Assembly (NCBI RefSeq): GCF_004745805.1
Contig: NZ_SRLQ01000005.1
Location: forward strand, 248,001-312,000
Direction of reading: 5' to 3'
DNA: 64,000 bases
DNA from: Mycolicibacterium sp. CH28
GTDB taxonomy: Bacteria; Actinomycetota; Actinomycetes; Mycobacteriales; Mycobacteriaceae
Part shown: piece by piece, positions 1-10,658 of the stretch
Numbering within the stretch: the stretch's first letter is position 1
Layout: the number at the start of each line of letters is the position of its first letter
Notes under the pieces: generated by a model
Seen by the model: only the letters and a program-made list of their open reading frames with translations
What the model was told of the DNA's origin: nothing
Database searches by the model: none
Translations under genes and position numbers: made by a program

Positions 1-844
1 CCGCGCCCACCGACATCGCGGCGGCCAGCAAGGCCATGGTGGCACCGCCTGCCACCGGACCACCGAAGTTCTCGTGCGCCATCTGGGGAAAGAGCGCGCG
101 GGGCATCCCGCAGATCATCGCGATCAGGTCGACCACGAACGACATCAGCACCACCTGATTGCCGGCCAGGTAGCGGAATCCCTCCAGCACCGCACCCACG
201 CCCCAGCGCGATACGCCCGCCACCACCGCTTCGGTGCTGGGCATCGGAGCGATCCGCAACGTCGCCCAGATCGGCGCCAGGCAGGTGATCGCGTCGATCA
301 GATAGAGTGTCGACAGGTCGATCCAGTGCAGCATCACCCCGGCCAGCAGCGGGCCCGCGATCGCGCCGAACTGTTGCACGGTCATGTTCAGCGAGTTGGC
401 CGCGGGCAGTTGGCTGATCGGCAGCATCCGCGGGATCGCGGCGGCCAACGTGGGCGAGTTGATCGCGAAAAATGCCTGCTGCACACCGAGCAGGACGAGC
501 ACCACCCACACGTTGTTCAGCGCCAGCGCGGCCTGCAGCCACAACAGCACCGAGGCCACCGCCAGACCGCACGAAGCAATGATCAGAAGCCGCCGCCGAT
601 CCATGGCGTCGGCCCACGCCCCGCCGAGCAACCCGAACACGACCAGTGGAACCAGTGCGAAGACGCCCGCCAAGCCCACGTACGCCGAATTCCGGGTCAG
701 CGCGTACAGCTGCACCGGCACAGCGAAGATCGTGAGGTTGCCCCCGATCACGGTGACAATGCCGGCCCCCCATAGCCGCCGGAAGTCCGGCGTGCGCAGC
801 GGGGTGGTGTCGGCGAACAACCGGAGTCGCCGGGCCGACGACAT
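1..844 (-). CDS. MFS transporter (3' end cut by window edge)
   Basis: Reading the reverse strand from the ATG at 844 gives an open frame of 281 codons that runs off the window. It begins MSSARRLRLFADTTPLRTPD and contains several hydrophobic helices. The loop after the second or third helix reads GGAWADAMDRRRLL, the classic MFS cytoplasmic loop (GxxaDrxgrR). The protein resembles the EntS/MFS_3 group of drug or siderophore exporters. The start follows the pdxH stop by 17 bases on the same strand, so the two are probably cotranscribed. The substrate cannot be told from the sequence. Confidence 0.85.
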   Translation of the reverse strand, partial: MSSARRLRLFADTTPLRTPDFRRLWGAGIVTVIGGNLTIFAVPVQLYALTRNSAYVGLAGVFALVPLVVFGLLGGAWADAMDRRRLLIIASCGLAVASVLLWLQAALALNNVWVVLVLLGVQQAFFAINSPTLAAAIPRMLPISQLPAANSLNMTVQQFGAIAGPLLAGVMLHWIDLSTLYLIDAITCLAPIWATLRIAPMPSTEAVVAGVSRWGVGAVLEGFRYLAGNQVVLMSFVVDLIAMICGMPRALFPQMAHENFGGPVAGGATMALLAAAMSVGA

Positions 845-861
845 CGGATCCCGCGCCACCG

Positions 862-1545
862 CTAAGGCTGCAGCCGCTCGATACGGCCGGTGCCCGATGC
901 CGCCGGCCCAGCGGCTCCGGTGCTAACGCGGATCCGGTTGTGGACGCGGTTCTCCCGGCCCTGCCAGAATTCGACGATATCGGCAGCGATGCGATAGCCG
1001 CCCCAATGCGGTGGCACCGGAACCCGTTCTTCACCGGCGAAGCGCTCGGTGACCTCGGCCAGCGCCGCCAGCAGTTCAGCGCGCGAACCGATCGGGCGGG
1101 ACTGCGCCGAGGCCCACGCACCCAGCTGCGAACCGCGCGGTCGCTTGGACCAGTACTCAGCGGTCTCTTCGGGGGCGACCTTGGTCACCGAACCGCGGAT
1201 GTGTACCTGGCGACCCAGCCCGTACCAGGGGAACGTCACCGAGGCATACGGTGTCGCCGCCAGCTCGGCGCCCTTGGCGGATTCGTAATTGGTGTAGAAG
1301 GTGATTCCGGTCTCGTCCACGCTCTTGCACAACACCGTGCGGCTGACCGGCCTTCCCGCGTCGACAGTGGCCAGCACCATCGCGTTGGGCTCGGCTATCC
1401 CGGCCGCCTCGGCGTCGGCGATCCAGCTGTGCAGCAATGCAAGCCAGCCGTCGGCCAACCAGTCGACGTCGAGGTCGCTGCTACCGTCCTTCTCGACCGA
1501 GCCATACTCCACCCGCATCCCGGCAAGGCGATCACGCTCGGTCAT
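862..1545 (-). CDS. pdxH: Pyridoxamine 5'-phosphate oxidase
   Basis: 227 aa, the usual size for PdxH. The enzyme oxidises pyridoxamine or pyridoxine 5'-phosphate to pyridoxal 5'-phosphate using FMN. Visible family features are the [23 protein letters not shown] segment (FMN binding), [19 protein letters not shown], the [14 protein letters not shown] block, and the C-terminal [14 protein letters not shown] substrate/FMN motif. The frame stays open upstream of 1545, but homology starts at [16 protein letters not shown], so I chose that ATG. It diverges from citA with 121 bases between them, which must hold both promoters. Confidence 0.93.
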   Translation of the reverse strand: MTERDRLAGMRVEYGSVEKDGSSDLDVDWLADGWLALLHSWIADAEAAGIAEPNAMVLATVDAGRPVSRTVLCKSVDETGITFYTNYESAKGAELAATPYASVTFPWYGLGRQVHIRGSVTKVAPEETAEYWSKRPRGSQLGAWASAQSRPIGSRAELLAALAEVTERFAGEERVPVPPHWGGYRIAADIVEFWQGRENRVHNRIRVSTGAAGPAASGTGRIERLQP

Positions 1546-1666
1546 GTCCTCGCTCGCTCTGCACTGCCACCTGGAAATTCCACGGACCAACGGTACGCCG
1601 CGAGCGCTCCGCCGGCAGTTACCGACCGGTAGCAGACGCCCGATCGGCGGGTGCAAGAATCCAGTC

Positions 1667-2791
1667 ATGACGCTGGTACCCGACGATTTCGTGCCCGGAC
1701 TCGAAGGCGTGGTGGCCTTTACCACCGAGATCGCAGAACCGGACCGGGACGGTGGCGCGCTGCGGTATCGCGGCGTGGACATCGAGGAGCTGGTAGGCAA
1801 CCGGGTGACGTTCGGCGACGTGTGGGCGCTGCTGGTCGACGGCCGGTTCGGTGACGGACTGCCGCCCGCCGAGCCCTTCCCGCTGCCGATTCACACCGGT
1901 GACGTCCGGGTCGACGTCCAGGCCGGGCTGGCCATGCTGGCGCCGATCTGGGGTTACGCCCCGTTGCTGGACATCGACGGCGAGACCGCCCGCGACCACC
2001 TCGCGCGCGCATCGGTGATGGCCCTGTCCTACGTCGCCCAGTCCGCCCGCGGCATTTACCGGCCGGCGGTGCCGCAACGTCTGATCGACGAATGTTCCAC
2101 TGTCACGCAGCGTTTCATGACTCGCTGGCAGGGTGAGCCCGATCCACGCCACGTGGAGGCGATCGACGCCTACTGGGTGTCGGCGGCCGAGCACGGGATG
2201 AATGCGTCGACATTCACCGCGCGGGTGATCGCCTCCACCGGTGCCGATGTCGCGGCCGCACTGTCCGGCGCGATCGGCGCGATGAGCGGACCGCTGCACG
2301 GTGGCGCCCCCGCCCGGGTGATCCCGATGATCGACGAAGTCGAGCGCACCGGCGACGCCCGCGCGGTCGTCAAGGGCATCCTGGACCGCAAGGACAAGCT
2401 GATGGGGTTCGGCCACCGGGTGTATCGGGCCGAAGACCCTCGCGCGCGGGTGCTGCGTGCGACGGCCAAGCGGCTGGGTGCACCGCGCTACGAGGTGGCC
2501 GCCCAGCTCGAGCAGGCCGCGCTGGCCGAACTGCGCGAGCGCCGCCCGGACCGGGCCATCGAGACCAACGTCGAGTTCTGGGCCGCGGTGATCCTGGACT
2601 TCGCTCAGGTGCCGGCCAAGATGATGCCGGCGATGTTCACCTGCGGCCGCACCGCGGGCTGGTGCGCCCACATTCTGGAGCAGAAGCGGCTCGGCAAGCT
2701 GGTGCGCCCCTCAGCGATCTACGTCGGTCCGGCGCCGCGCCCGCCGGCTTCGGTGCAGGGCTGGGATCAGATCTCGCACGCCGCGGTCTAG
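1667..2791 (+). CDS. citA: Citrate synthase II
   Basis: 374 aa; condenses oxaloacetate and acetyl-CoA to citrate. The catalytic histidines are visible in EHGMNAS (H176), GPLHGG (H211) and GFGHRVYR (H250), and the catalytic Asp probably lies in [10 protein letters not shown]. The length matches the short type-I citrate synthases; M. tuberculosis CitA (Rv0889c) is nearly the same size. The open frame extends far upstream through the pdxH promoter region, but similarity begins at the ATG at 1667. A nucleotidase gene follows after 32 bases on the same strand. Confidence 0.93.
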   Translation: MTLVPDDFVPGLEGVVAFTTEIAEPDRDGGALRYRGVDIEELVGNRVTFGDVWALLVDGRFGDGLPPAEPFPLPIHTGDVRVDVQAGLAMLAPIWGYAPLLDIDGETARDHLARASVMALSYVAQSARGIYRPAVPQRLIDECSTVTQRFMTRWQGEPDPRHVEAIDAYWVSAAEHGMNASTFTARVIASTGADVAAALSGAIGAMSGPLHGGAPARVIPMIDEVERTGDARAVVKGILDRKDKLMGFGHRVYRAEDPRARVLRATAKRLGAPRYEVAAQLEQAALAELRERRPDRAIETNVEFWAAVILDFAQVPAKMMPAMFTCGRTAGWCAHILEQKRLGKLVRPSAIYVGPAPRPPASVQGWDQISHAAV

Positions 2792-2823
2792 CGCACGGCC
2801 TCCTGTCGGGGCACGGTGATTGG

Positions 2824-3300
2824 ATGGGTACCCCGGCTCGCCGCAAGATCCTCTACATCGACCTGGACAACACGATGGTCGATTTCGTTCACCGGATCGA
2901 GGGCCTTGATCCGGTCGTCGTCGACAAGTATCGCGGCCGGATGGACGAGGCGCCAGGCATTTTCGCGCTGATGCGATCGATGCCCGGCGCCATCGACGCC
3001 TTCACCGAACTGTCGGAGCTGTTCGACACCTACCTGCTGTCGACCGCACCGTGGCGCAACCCGTCCGGATGGCAGCACAAGCTCGAGTGGGTGCACGAAC
3101 ACCTTGGCAGCGAAGAAGATTCGCCGGCCTATAAGCGGCTCATCCTCACCCACCACAAGGACCTGAACCGCGGCGACTTCCTCGTCGACGACCGGCCCAA
3201 CAACGGCGCTGAACGTTTCCGCGGCGAATGGATCCAGTTCGGATCCGAGCGGTTCCCCGACTGGGACACGGTGCTGGACTACCTGCGAGGCAAGGCCTGA
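2824..3300 (+). CDS. 5'(3')-deoxyribonucleotidase (HAD family, NT5C type)
   Basis: 158 aa. HAD motif I is YIDLDNTMVDF near residues 11-21 (DxDxT, nucleophile and acid Asp), motif II is LLSTAPWRNP near 76, and motif IV is DFLVDDRPNN near 120. This pattern, including STAPW, is typical of the small cytosolic 5'-nucleotidase, deoxy-type C family that dephosphorylates (deoxy)nucleoside monophosphates. It sits just downstream of citA and ends 32 bases before the convergent fprB gene. The function is assigned from the family; the substrate is not proven. Confidence 0.82.
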   Translation: MGTPARRKILYIDLDNTMVDFVHRIEGLDPVVVDKYRGRMDEAPGIFALMRSMPGAIDAFTELSELFDTYLLSTAPWRNPSGWQHKLEWVHEHLGSEEDSPAYKRLILTHHKDLNRGDFLVDDRPNNGAERFRGEWIQFGSERFPDWDTVLDYLRGKA

Positions 3301-3332
3301 AGGCCCCGGGGGGGGTGTCCGTTGCCGGCTCC

Positions 3333-5009
3333 CTAACGCAGCAGTCCGGCCAGCAGCCTGCGCGGCAACGGCGGCTGCGGCGCGGTAGCCGCGACCGCCA
3401 CCATGTCGGCGACGGCGGTGAACTTGACCCGCGCCCGGCCCTGCGCCCCACCGCGGGCGACTTCGGCGGCATCGATCGCACGCCAGCCCGCCGCATCGAC
3501 CACGTCGGGCTGCCGGGCGCGGACCAGCCGGTCCAGCTCCATCGGGCGCTCGACCGGATCGGTGAGCAGACCGGCGTTGAAGTCGTCGACCAGGTTGGCC
3601 ACGGTCGCCATCGCGCAGGACTTGTTGGTGCCGATGAATCCGGTGGGGCCGCGCTTGATCCAGCCCGCGACGTAGGCGCCGGGGATGGGTTCACCGGCGG
3701 CCTGGTCGATGACCCGGCCGTCGCGGTTGGGCACCACGGCCGCCGTGTCGTCGAAGGGCAGACCCGCTATGGGCGAGCCGCGGTAGCCGATCGAGGTGAG
3801 CAGCAGCCCCGCCTGCACCGGCACCGTGTCCTCGGTTCCGGTGCGGCGGAACTCGACGCCGGTGACACGGTCGGTGCCGAGCACCCGGTGCGGAGTCAGC
3901 CGGTAGGCCAACCGGATTCGGGGCCGCCCGCCCGCGGCAGGGGCAACCGGTAGCTTGGCCAGGGCCTCGAGCTTCGCGGCGGTGAGCGGGTCGGCGGCGA
4001 CGGCCAGGTCCCGCTGGACCAGGTCGTGATCGCCGGCGTCGAGCACCACCTCTGCGACCGACGTCAACCCGATCAGCTCAGGCAGGGTGAACGCCGAGTC
4101 GGCCGGTCCGCGGCGCGCGGCGATGACGACTTCGCGCACCGCAGAATCGCGCAGCGCGCGCAGCGCGGTACTCGAGATGTCGGTGCGGGCCAGATCATCG
4201 GGATCGGCGGTCAGGATTCTGGCCACGTCCAGGGCGACATTGCCATTGCCGACGATGACCACCCGCTCATGACCGAGGTCGACGGCCAGATCGGCGAAGT
4301 GAGGATGCCCGTTGATCCAGGCCACGGTCTCGGTGGCGGTGCCGACCAGGCCCATGCCGGGGATATCGAGTCGGCGATCGGTGGGCGCACCGACGGTGTA
4401 GAGCACCGCGTGATGTCGCTCGAGCAGCTCGGCATGCGAAAGGTGTTTGCCGACTTCGACATTGAGGTAGAAGGTGAAGCCGGGTCGACCGCTGATCCGC
4501 TCGAAGAGCTGGGTCACCCCCTTGGTGTTCTGGTGATCGGGAGCGACACCGGCACGCACCAACCCGTACGGGGTGGGCAGCTTGTCGAATACGTTGACCC
4601 GCACACCCTGCTGTGTCAGCAGTTCGTCGGCGGCATACATGCCCGCCGGCCCGGAGCCGACGACGGCCACCGCGAGGTCCCCGCCGCGGCGTAGTTGCGG
4701 TGCCGGTAGCACCGGGGCGAGCTTGGACGTCGGCGGCAGCTTCACGTCGGCGGGCCGCTCGGGATAGAAGGCGGCGTTGAGCTCGACGAACGGCAGTTGA
4801 TCGACCCTCAGCTTGCTGTCGGGCGCGATCGCGCCGACCGGGCATGCACTGACACAGGCCCCGCAATCGACGCAAGCGACGGGATCGATGTGGAGCATCT
4901 CGGCGGTGGCAAAGCCCGGCTCGTCGGGACTGGGATGGATGCAGTTCACGGGACAGGCGTAGACGCAGGACCCGTCGCTGCAACACGACTGGGTAATCAC
5001 ATGGGGCAC
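3333..5009 (-). CDS. fprB: Ferredoxin/ferredoxin-NADP reductase fusion FprB
   Basis: 558 aa with a GTG start (MPHVITQSCC). Residues 1-65 form a bacterial ferredoxin domain with two cysteine clusters (C9/C15/C19/C23 and C46/C49/C52/C56). The adrenodoxin-reductase-type flavoprotein follows: FAD-binding GSGPAGMYAA near 120-130, NADPH-binding VIVGNGNVALDVARIL near 250, and a C-terminal GWIKRGPTGFIGTNK segment. Family members move electrons from NADPH to iron-sulfur ferredoxins. The gene lies 18 bases downstream of a diiron oxygenase, so FprB may supply its electrons. Confidence 0.93.
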   Translation of the reverse strand: MPHVITQSCCSDGSCVYACPVNCIHPSPDEPGFATAEMLHIDPVACVDCGACVSACPVGAIAPDSKLRVDQLPFVELNAAFYPERPADVKLPPTSKLAPVLPAPQLRRGGDLAVAVVGSGPAGMYAADELLTQQGVRVNVFDKLPTPYGLVRAGVAPDHQNTKGVTQLFERISGRPGFTFYLNVEVGKHLSHAELLERHHAVLYTVGAPTDRRLDIPGMGLVGTATETVAWINGHPHFADLAVDLGHERVVIVGNGNVALDVARILTADPDDLARTDISSTALRALRDSAVREVVIAARRGPADSAFTLPELIGLTSVAEVVLDAGDHDLVQRDLAVAADPLTAAKLEALAKLPVAPAAGGRPRIRLAYRLTPHRVLGTDRVTGVEFRRTGTEDTVPVQAGLLLTSIGYRGSPIAGLPFDDTAAVVPNRDGRVIDQAAGEPIPGAYVAGWIKRGPTGFIGTNKSCAMATVANLVDDFNAGLLTDPVERPMELDRLVRARQPDVVDAAGWRAIDAAEVARGGAQGRARVKFTAVADMVAVAATAPQPPLPRRLLAGLLR

Positions 5010-5027
5010 AGGCGTGAGTCCTCTGGT

Positions 5028-6044
5028 TTACGCGGCGGCGATCACGTGCTGGCGTTGTGGCTCGCTGCGGTAACGGCTCGCCGGCCCGTCGATCCGGCAG
5101 ATCCGCCACATCAGCTTTGCCAGTGGGTTCATCAGCCCCGTGTCGGTGGCCAGCATGCGGACATCACCGAACATGTCACGCAACATCTGTCGCGACTGGG
5201 GCGACGTGAAGAAGATCTCCTTGCGCACCGAGCGCGGGATGTCGAACTCCTTCCAGAATGCCCTCGGCGGCACGATGATCGCCGAACACAGCACGCGCAT
5301 CACCACCGGCACGTAGAGCGACAGCCAGAAGCGCTTGCGCCGCGGCAGGTGCGGCACCCGCTTGCGCAGATACTCGTGCGCGAACGAAATATGCCGGGCC
5401 TCCTCGGCGACGTGGATGGCCATCACGCGCTCCATGATCGGATGCAGCGTCTTGCCCTCGCGCAGCACGTTCTTCTGCATGTGGTCGATCGGCTCCTCGC
5501 CGGCGAGGATGCCGAACCAGAACGGGATCGGTAGCGGCCCCGCGGCGAGGGGGATCGCCGGCTGAATCCACTTCAGCAAGCGAGGCATGCCCGGCACGTC
5601 GGCGCCGATGTGGTTCACCATCTCCTGGAACATCATGGTGTGGTTGCACTCTTCGACCGCCTCGTGCAGGCAGTACCGGTACTCCGGCGAGCCGTTGGGC
5701 GTCCAGAAGGCGTACTCCATCAGGCCGCGGATGAGAATCGACTCGAAGTGCAGGCCCACCTTGGCGACGTTGGACTGCCGCCACATGCCGATCTCGATCT
5801 GCCGCTCGGTGGACTGCGACTGGTACCAGGGGTGCTGTCCGATCGGGTCGGTGCCGGGGAGAATCCAGCGCTCGTCGTTCGGGACCACCGCGAACTCGGG
5901 AGAGTCCCAGTCGATGTCGGTGTAGGGATTGAAGTTCCTGCGCACCGAGCCTTCCGACAAGGTCATGAGCTTCTCGACGTAGGCGATGTCGTCCAGCACG
6001 TCCATGTTGCGGCGCCAGCGCCTGACAATCTTGGTTCTCGCCAT
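5028..6044 (-). CDS. AurF-type diiron oxygenase family protein
   Basis: 338 aa. Carboxylate and histidine ligands typical of ferritin-like diiron oxygenases are visible: E101, the HEAVEECNH segment (E128, E131/E132, H135) and HVAEEARHISFAH (H211, E214/E215, H218, H223). The pattern fits the AurF (p-aminobenzoate N-oxygenase) Pfam family, to which M. tuberculosis Rv0885 belongs. The substrate is unknown. It starts at the ATG at 6044, is divergent from serC, and is followed closely by fprB, a plausible electron donor. Confidence 0.8.
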   Translation of the reverse strand: MARTKIVRRWRRNMDVLDDIAYVEKLMTLSEGSVRRNFNPYTDIDWDSPEFAVVPNDERWILPGTDPIGQHPWYQSQSTERQIEIGMWRQSNVAKVGLHFESILIRGLMEYAFWTPNGSPEYRYCLHEAVEECNHTMMFQEMVNHIGADVPGMPRLLKWIQPAIPLAAGPLPIPFWFGILAGEEPIDHMQKNVLREGKTLHPIMERVMAIHVAEEARHISFAHEYLRKRVPHLPRRKRFWLSLYVPVVMRVLCSAIIVPPRAFWKEFDIPRSVRKEIFFTSPQSRQMLRDMFGDVRMLATDTGLMNPLAKLMWRICRIDGPASRYRSEPQRQHVIAAA

Positions 6045-6110
6045 GGCAGCCTCCTCAGAGGTTTACATTGGGGCGGGTGATGTCCAAACGGTACCGCAGG
6101 TATCACCTAA

Positions 6111-7337
<1,227 letters not shown>

Positions 7338-7416
7338 GGTTCGGGGCCTTCGCTCTAGCGTGTCCTAACCGTTATATTCCGTCGGCTGAGTTAGAGTCCC
7401 GACGAAGGAGGTCGAC

Positions 7417-8196
7417 ATGCGGGAACTGAGAGTGATAGGGCTCGATGTCGACGGCAGGCACATCATCTGCGAAGGCCGCGACCCCGCCGACAAGTTCACC
7501 TTGCAGGTTGACGACCGGCTGCGCGCCGCACTGCGTGGCGACCGGTCGTTGGGCCAGGCCCTGAGGGACAAAGAGGTCAGAGGCGTGTTGCGACCCAGGG
7601 ATATTCAGGCCCGCATTCGTGCGGGTGCGTCCGTCGAGGAAGTTGCCGATTCGTCCGGCATGGACATCGCCAAGGTGGAGCGGTTCGCCCACCCGGTGCT
7701 GTTGGAACGTCAGCGGGCAGCCGAACTGGCCAGTGCCGCACATCCGATACTCGCTGACGGGCCCGCCGTCTCGACGCTTCTGGAAGCCATCACCAGCGCT
7801 CTGGTCGCGCGCGGCCTCAGCCCGGAGGCGACCGACTGGGATGCCTGGCGCAGCGAGGACGGCCGCTGGACGGTTCAGCTGGCCTGGCAGGCCGGCCTGT
7901 CCGACAACGTCGCGCACTTCCGCTTCAGCCCCGGCTCGCACGGCGGCACGGTGTCGGCCTTGGATGACGCTGCCAGCGAGCTCATCGACCCGAAGTTCGA
8001 GCGTCCGCTGCGGCCGGTTGCCCCGGTAGCTCAGCTGGAGTTCGAGGAGCAGCCCGAGCCGGCGCCCGCGCCGCGAGCCGCAGCCATCGAGGAAAAGCCG
8101 GCACCGGCGCCTCGTACCAGGCGAACCAAAGCCAAGCCGACGGTCCCGGGCTGGGAAGACGTCCTGCTCGGCGTGCGGTCGAGCGGCGAGCGCTGA
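7417..8196 (+). CDS. sepH: Septation protein SepH
   Basis: 259 aa. The N-terminal two-thirds match the SepH family (old DUF3071; M. tuberculosis Rv0883c): MRELRVIGLDVDGRHIICE, then a helix-turn-helix-like segment LRPRDIQARIRAGASVEEVADSSGM. The C-terminal third is low-complexity (Pro, Ala, Glu, then Arg/Lys). SepH binds FtsZ and supports Z-ring function in Streptomyces and mycobacteria. The ribosome site GAAGGAGG lies just before the ATG. It converges with a small membrane protein gene, with only 4 bases between the stops. Confidence 0.9.
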   Translation: MRELRVIGLDVDGRHIICEGRDPADKFTLQVDDRLRAALRGDRSLGQALRDKEVRGVLRPRDIQARIRAGASVEEVADSSGMDIAKVERFAHPVLLERQRAAELASAAHPILADGPAVSTLLEAITSALVARGLSPEATDWDAWRSEDGRWTVQLAWQAGLSDNVAHFRFSPGSHGGTVSALDDAASELIDPKFERPLRPVAPVAQLEFEEQPEPAPAPRAAAIEEKPAPAPRTRRTKAKPTVPGWEDVLLGVRSSGER

Positions 8197-8200
8197 CCCG

Positions 8201-8473
8201 CTAGTGTGCCGCCGCCAGGGCTAGTAGCGTCACCCAGCCGCCTGCGACACCGATACCCGCTCCCAGGACGAACCAGCGTCGAACCGGGATGTGGCGCCAG
8301 CCCCACAGCGTGGGAGACAGGCCGCCGACCGCGATCAGGTTGAGCACAACCGCCACCAGCGGGTGGACCCGGATCATGCCCAGGCTCAGCACCACGACCG
8401 CCGCGCCGGTGACCGCCGCGACGAAGGCGGCGACCGTCAGCCCGGTCCCCCACGGCGTCGACTCCTCGGTCAC
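8201..8473 (-). CDS. Small membrane protein (DUF2537-like)
   Basis: 90 aa with about three hydrophobic segments: GLTVAAFVAAVTGAAVVVLS, HPLVAVVLNLIAVGG and RWFVLGAGIGVAGGWVTLLA. Position and size match the M. tuberculosis Rv0882 transmembrane protein (DUF2537 family, from memory). No enzyme motif is visible. It lies downstream of the spoU-type gene on the same strand, 45 bases after that gene's stop, and converges with sepH. Confidence 0.75.
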   Translation of the reverse strand: MTEESTPWGTGLTVAAFVAAVTGAAVVVLSLGMIRVHPLVAVVLNLIAVGGLSPTLWGWRHIPVRRWFVLGAGIGVAGGWVTLLALAAAH

Positions 8474-8518
8474 TCGGTTCCTCCTGCGGTCACTGTGCTG
8501 CTGCCCACCGGTGGAAGC

Positions 8519-9364
8519 CTAGCCACTGGCGCGGGCCCGCTCGTAGAACGCCAGCGCCGCGGCGGTCGCGACGTTGAGCGAATCGGTGCCCCTCGACATC
8601 GGGATGCGCACCCGCACATCGCTGGCCCGCATCGCCGTCTCGGTCAGACCCGGCCCTTCGGCACCGACCAGCACCGCGACCTTGTCGTCGGCCAGACCGT
8701 CCATCGCCTCGGCCAGCGTCCGCGATCCCGCATCGGGCGTCATGGCCAGCAATCGGAAGCCCTGTTCCCGCAGCGCGTGAAGGTCAGCGGGCCACTGCTG
8801 AGCCCGCGCGAAGGGCACCAGCAGCGCGTGGCCCATCGACACCCGCACCGCACGCCGATACAGCGGGTCCGCGCAGCCGCTGCCGAAGATGACCGCGTCC
8901 ACGCCAAGGCCGGCGGCGTTGCGGAAGATCGAACCGAGGTTCTCGTGGTCGTTGACCCCCTCCAGGACAGCGACCGTACGGGCACCTCGGAGCAGCTCGG
9001 CCGACGTCAACTCCGGGGCGCGCCGGGCCACACCGAGCACACCGCGGTTGAGGTGGAACCCGACCACGTCGGCCATCACCTCCGCCGAGGCGCGGTAGAA
9101 CGGGGCCCGCACCCCGACCAGGTCACCGGCCAGTTCGGCGAGCCGGCGTTCGGTTCCCAGGAAGGCGTGCGGGGTGAACCGCGAGGCGAGCATCCGCTGG
9201 ACCACCAGCACGCCCTCGGCGATCACCAGCCCCTTGCCGGACGGCAGGTCCGGCCTGCGGTCGATACTGTTGAGGTCGCGGAAGTCGTCGACACGGCAAT
9301 CGGCGGGATCGGTGATGTCGATGACGTCCAGATCCTCGAACGCACCGAAAGCGTGGTCGCTCAC
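8519..9364 (-). CDS. TrmH/SpoU-family RNA 2'-O-methyltransferase
   Basis: 281 aa. The SPOUT-fold knot motifs are visible: motif 1 [20 protein letters not shown] near 150-170, motif 2 [12 protein letters not shown] near 230, and motif 3 [22 protein letters not shown] at the end. The N-terminal substrate-binding domain ([16 protein letters not shown]) is also present. The enzyme transfers methyl from S-adenosylmethionine to a ribose 2'-OH of rRNA or tRNA; the target is not known. Its ATG overlaps the stop of the upstream MarR gene by 4 bases (ATGA), so translation is probably coupled. Confidence 0.9.
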   Translation of the reverse strand: MSDHAFGAFEDLDVIDITDPADCRVDDFRDLNSIDRRPDLPSGKGLVIAEGVLVVQRMLASRFTPHAFLGTERRLAELAGDLVGVRAPFYRASAEVMADVVGFHLNRGVLGVARRAPELTSAELLRGARTVAVLEGVNDHENLGSIFRNAAGLGVDAVIFGSGCADPLYRRAVRVSMGHALLVPFARAQQWPADLHALREQGFRLLAMTPDAGSRTLAEAMDGLADDKVAVLVGAEGPGLTETAMRASDVRVRIPMSRGTDSLNVATAAALAFYERARASG

Positions 9365-9792
9365 GGCTTTTCGTCGACAAGTGTGGTCATCAGATCCGCG
9401 GCGCGCAGCAGAATCTTGCGATCGTCGCCGTCGAGTGTGGCCAGTCGGTTACGCAGCCACTCCTGGCTGGCCCGGCGCTCACTGTCGACCAACTCCGCAC
9501 CCGCTTCGGACACCGCGACGAGAACCTGGCGCCCGTCGGCCGGGTGCGCCGTGCGCACCACCATCCCCAGGTCGGCCAGTGAGGCGATCACCCGGGTCAT
9601 CGACGGCGGTCGCACCCGTTCCCGGACGGCCAACGCCCCCGGCGTCATCGCTCCCTCCTTGGCCAGCGTGGCCAGGGCCGACAGCTGCGAGAGCGTGATC
9701 GGTGATTCCGGCCTGCGGAAGCGCAACTGCCGCGCCAACCGCATGACGGCCAGCGATAAGTCGCTGGCCAACCGCAGGTCACCGTCGTTCAC
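9361..9792 (-). CDS. MarR-family transcriptional regulator
   Basis: 143 aa from the GTG at 9792, exactly the length I recall for M. tuberculosis Rv0880. The winged helix-turn-helix is [47 protein letters not shown], followed by the wing [19 protein letters not shown]. The frame stays open upstream to 10029, but that stretch is antisense to the next gene. It is the first gene of a pair with the methyltransferase and diverges from a DUF2530 gene over 98 bases, where autoregulation would act. Confidence 0.88.
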   Translation of the reverse strand: MNDGDLRLASDLSLAVMRLARQLRFRRPESPITLSQLSALATLAKEGAMTPGALAVRERVRPPSMTRVIASLADLGMVVRTAHPADGRQVLVAVSEAGAELVDSERRASQEWLRNRLATLDGDDRKILLRAADLMTTLVDEKP

Positions 9793-9890
9793 GTGGCAAA
9801 GACTACGACACGCGCCCAGCGATGAAACCGGACAACTGTGCATGCGCCTACCCGTCGGGGCAGGGACCCGATCGGTTACCTTGGACGGCA

Positions 9891-10181
9891 ATGCCTTCCG
9901 ATCAGCGCGAGCCGAGCCCGCCGCCGATGGCCGAACCCGAGCCGCCGGCGCTTCCCGCCGCGTTGCTGGACCCCCGCCCCGTCGTCCTCGTCGGTGCGCT
10001 GCTGTGGGCGCTGGCCGCCATCGCGGCATTCACCGTTCCGGCCCTGGAGCCGTGGCGGCCCATCGCGGTCGCCGGACTGGGCACGGGCGTGGTCGGGACG
10101 TCGATATTCCTGTGGCAGCGCGCGGCCGCCCGGCGCGGTGCGCGCGGCGCCCAGACCGGCCTCGAGCCGCGCGCAAGCTAG
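9891..10181 (+). CDS. DUF2530 small membrane protein
   Basis: 96 aa: a Pro-rich N-terminus, then two predicted membrane helices ([20 protein letters not shown] and [18 protein letters not shown]) and a basic C-terminus. It resembles M. tuberculosis Rv0879c (DUF2530, from memory). I chose the ATG at 9891 because the upstream extension lies in the divergent promoter region. Function unknown. An SRPBCC gene follows after 24 bases. Confidence 0.75.
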   Translation: MPSDQREPSPPPMAEPEPPALPAALLDPRPVVLVGALLWALAAIAAFTVPALEPWRPIAVAGLGTGVVGTSIFLWQRAAARRGARGAQTGLEPRAS

Positions 10182-10205
10182 ATCCGAACCAACGAAGGAG
10201 AAACG

Positions 10206-10658
10206 ATGGCGACGCCGCTCTTACAGGCCGAGATCGAGATCGATGCCCCGGTGAGCAAGGTCTGGGGCCTTATCTCGGACCTGAACAACATGCCCCAGTG
10301 GAGCCCGCAGTGCCGGCTGATGAAGGCGTTGGGGCAGGTGCGCCCGGGGACGCGAACCTTCAACCTCAACCGGCGCAACAACTTGTTCTGGCCGACGACG
10401 TCGACGATCACCGAGGTGATCCCCGAGCGCAAGCTGGCCTTCCGCGTCAACACCAACAACACCGTGTGGAGCTACGAGCTCGAACCGACCGCCACCGGCA
10501 CCCGTGTCGTCGAGAGTCGGCATGCCGAGAACGGCACCAAAGCGGTCTCCACCATGACAGTCAACGCGGTCTTGGGCGGGGTACCCAGCTTCGAGAAGGA
10601 ACTCGTCGAGGGAATGAACACGTCGCTGGCCCGGATCAAAGCAGCCGCCGAGAGTTAA
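10206..10658 (+). CDS. SRPBCC (START-like / polyketide cyclase) family protein
   Basis: 150 aa. The fold signature is clear: an N-terminal strand with IEIDAPVSKVWGLISDLNNMPQWSPQC, then alternating strands, and a C-terminal amphipathic helix (SFEKELVEGMNTSLARIKAAAES). Such proteins bind hydrophobic ligands; no specific ligand can be named. A ribosome site GAAGGAG precedes the ATG. The stop overlaps the stop of the convergent DUF3027 gene by 4 bases (tta/taa). It is a paralogue at fold level of the two SRPBCC genes near 61-63 kb. Confidence 0.85.
   Translation: MATPLLQAEIEIDAPVSKVWGLISDLNNMPQWSPQCRLMKALGQVRPGTRTFNLNRRNNLFWPTTSTITEVIPERKLAFRVNTNNTVWSYELEPTATGTRVVESRHAENGTKAVSTMTVNAVLGGVPSFEKELVEGMNTSLARIKAAAES

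Noticed and set aside
9793..10029. Longer form of the MarR regulator
   Set aside because: The extension is antisense to the DUF2530 gene and fills the whole divergent promoter region. The GTG at 9792 gives the family length of 143 aa.
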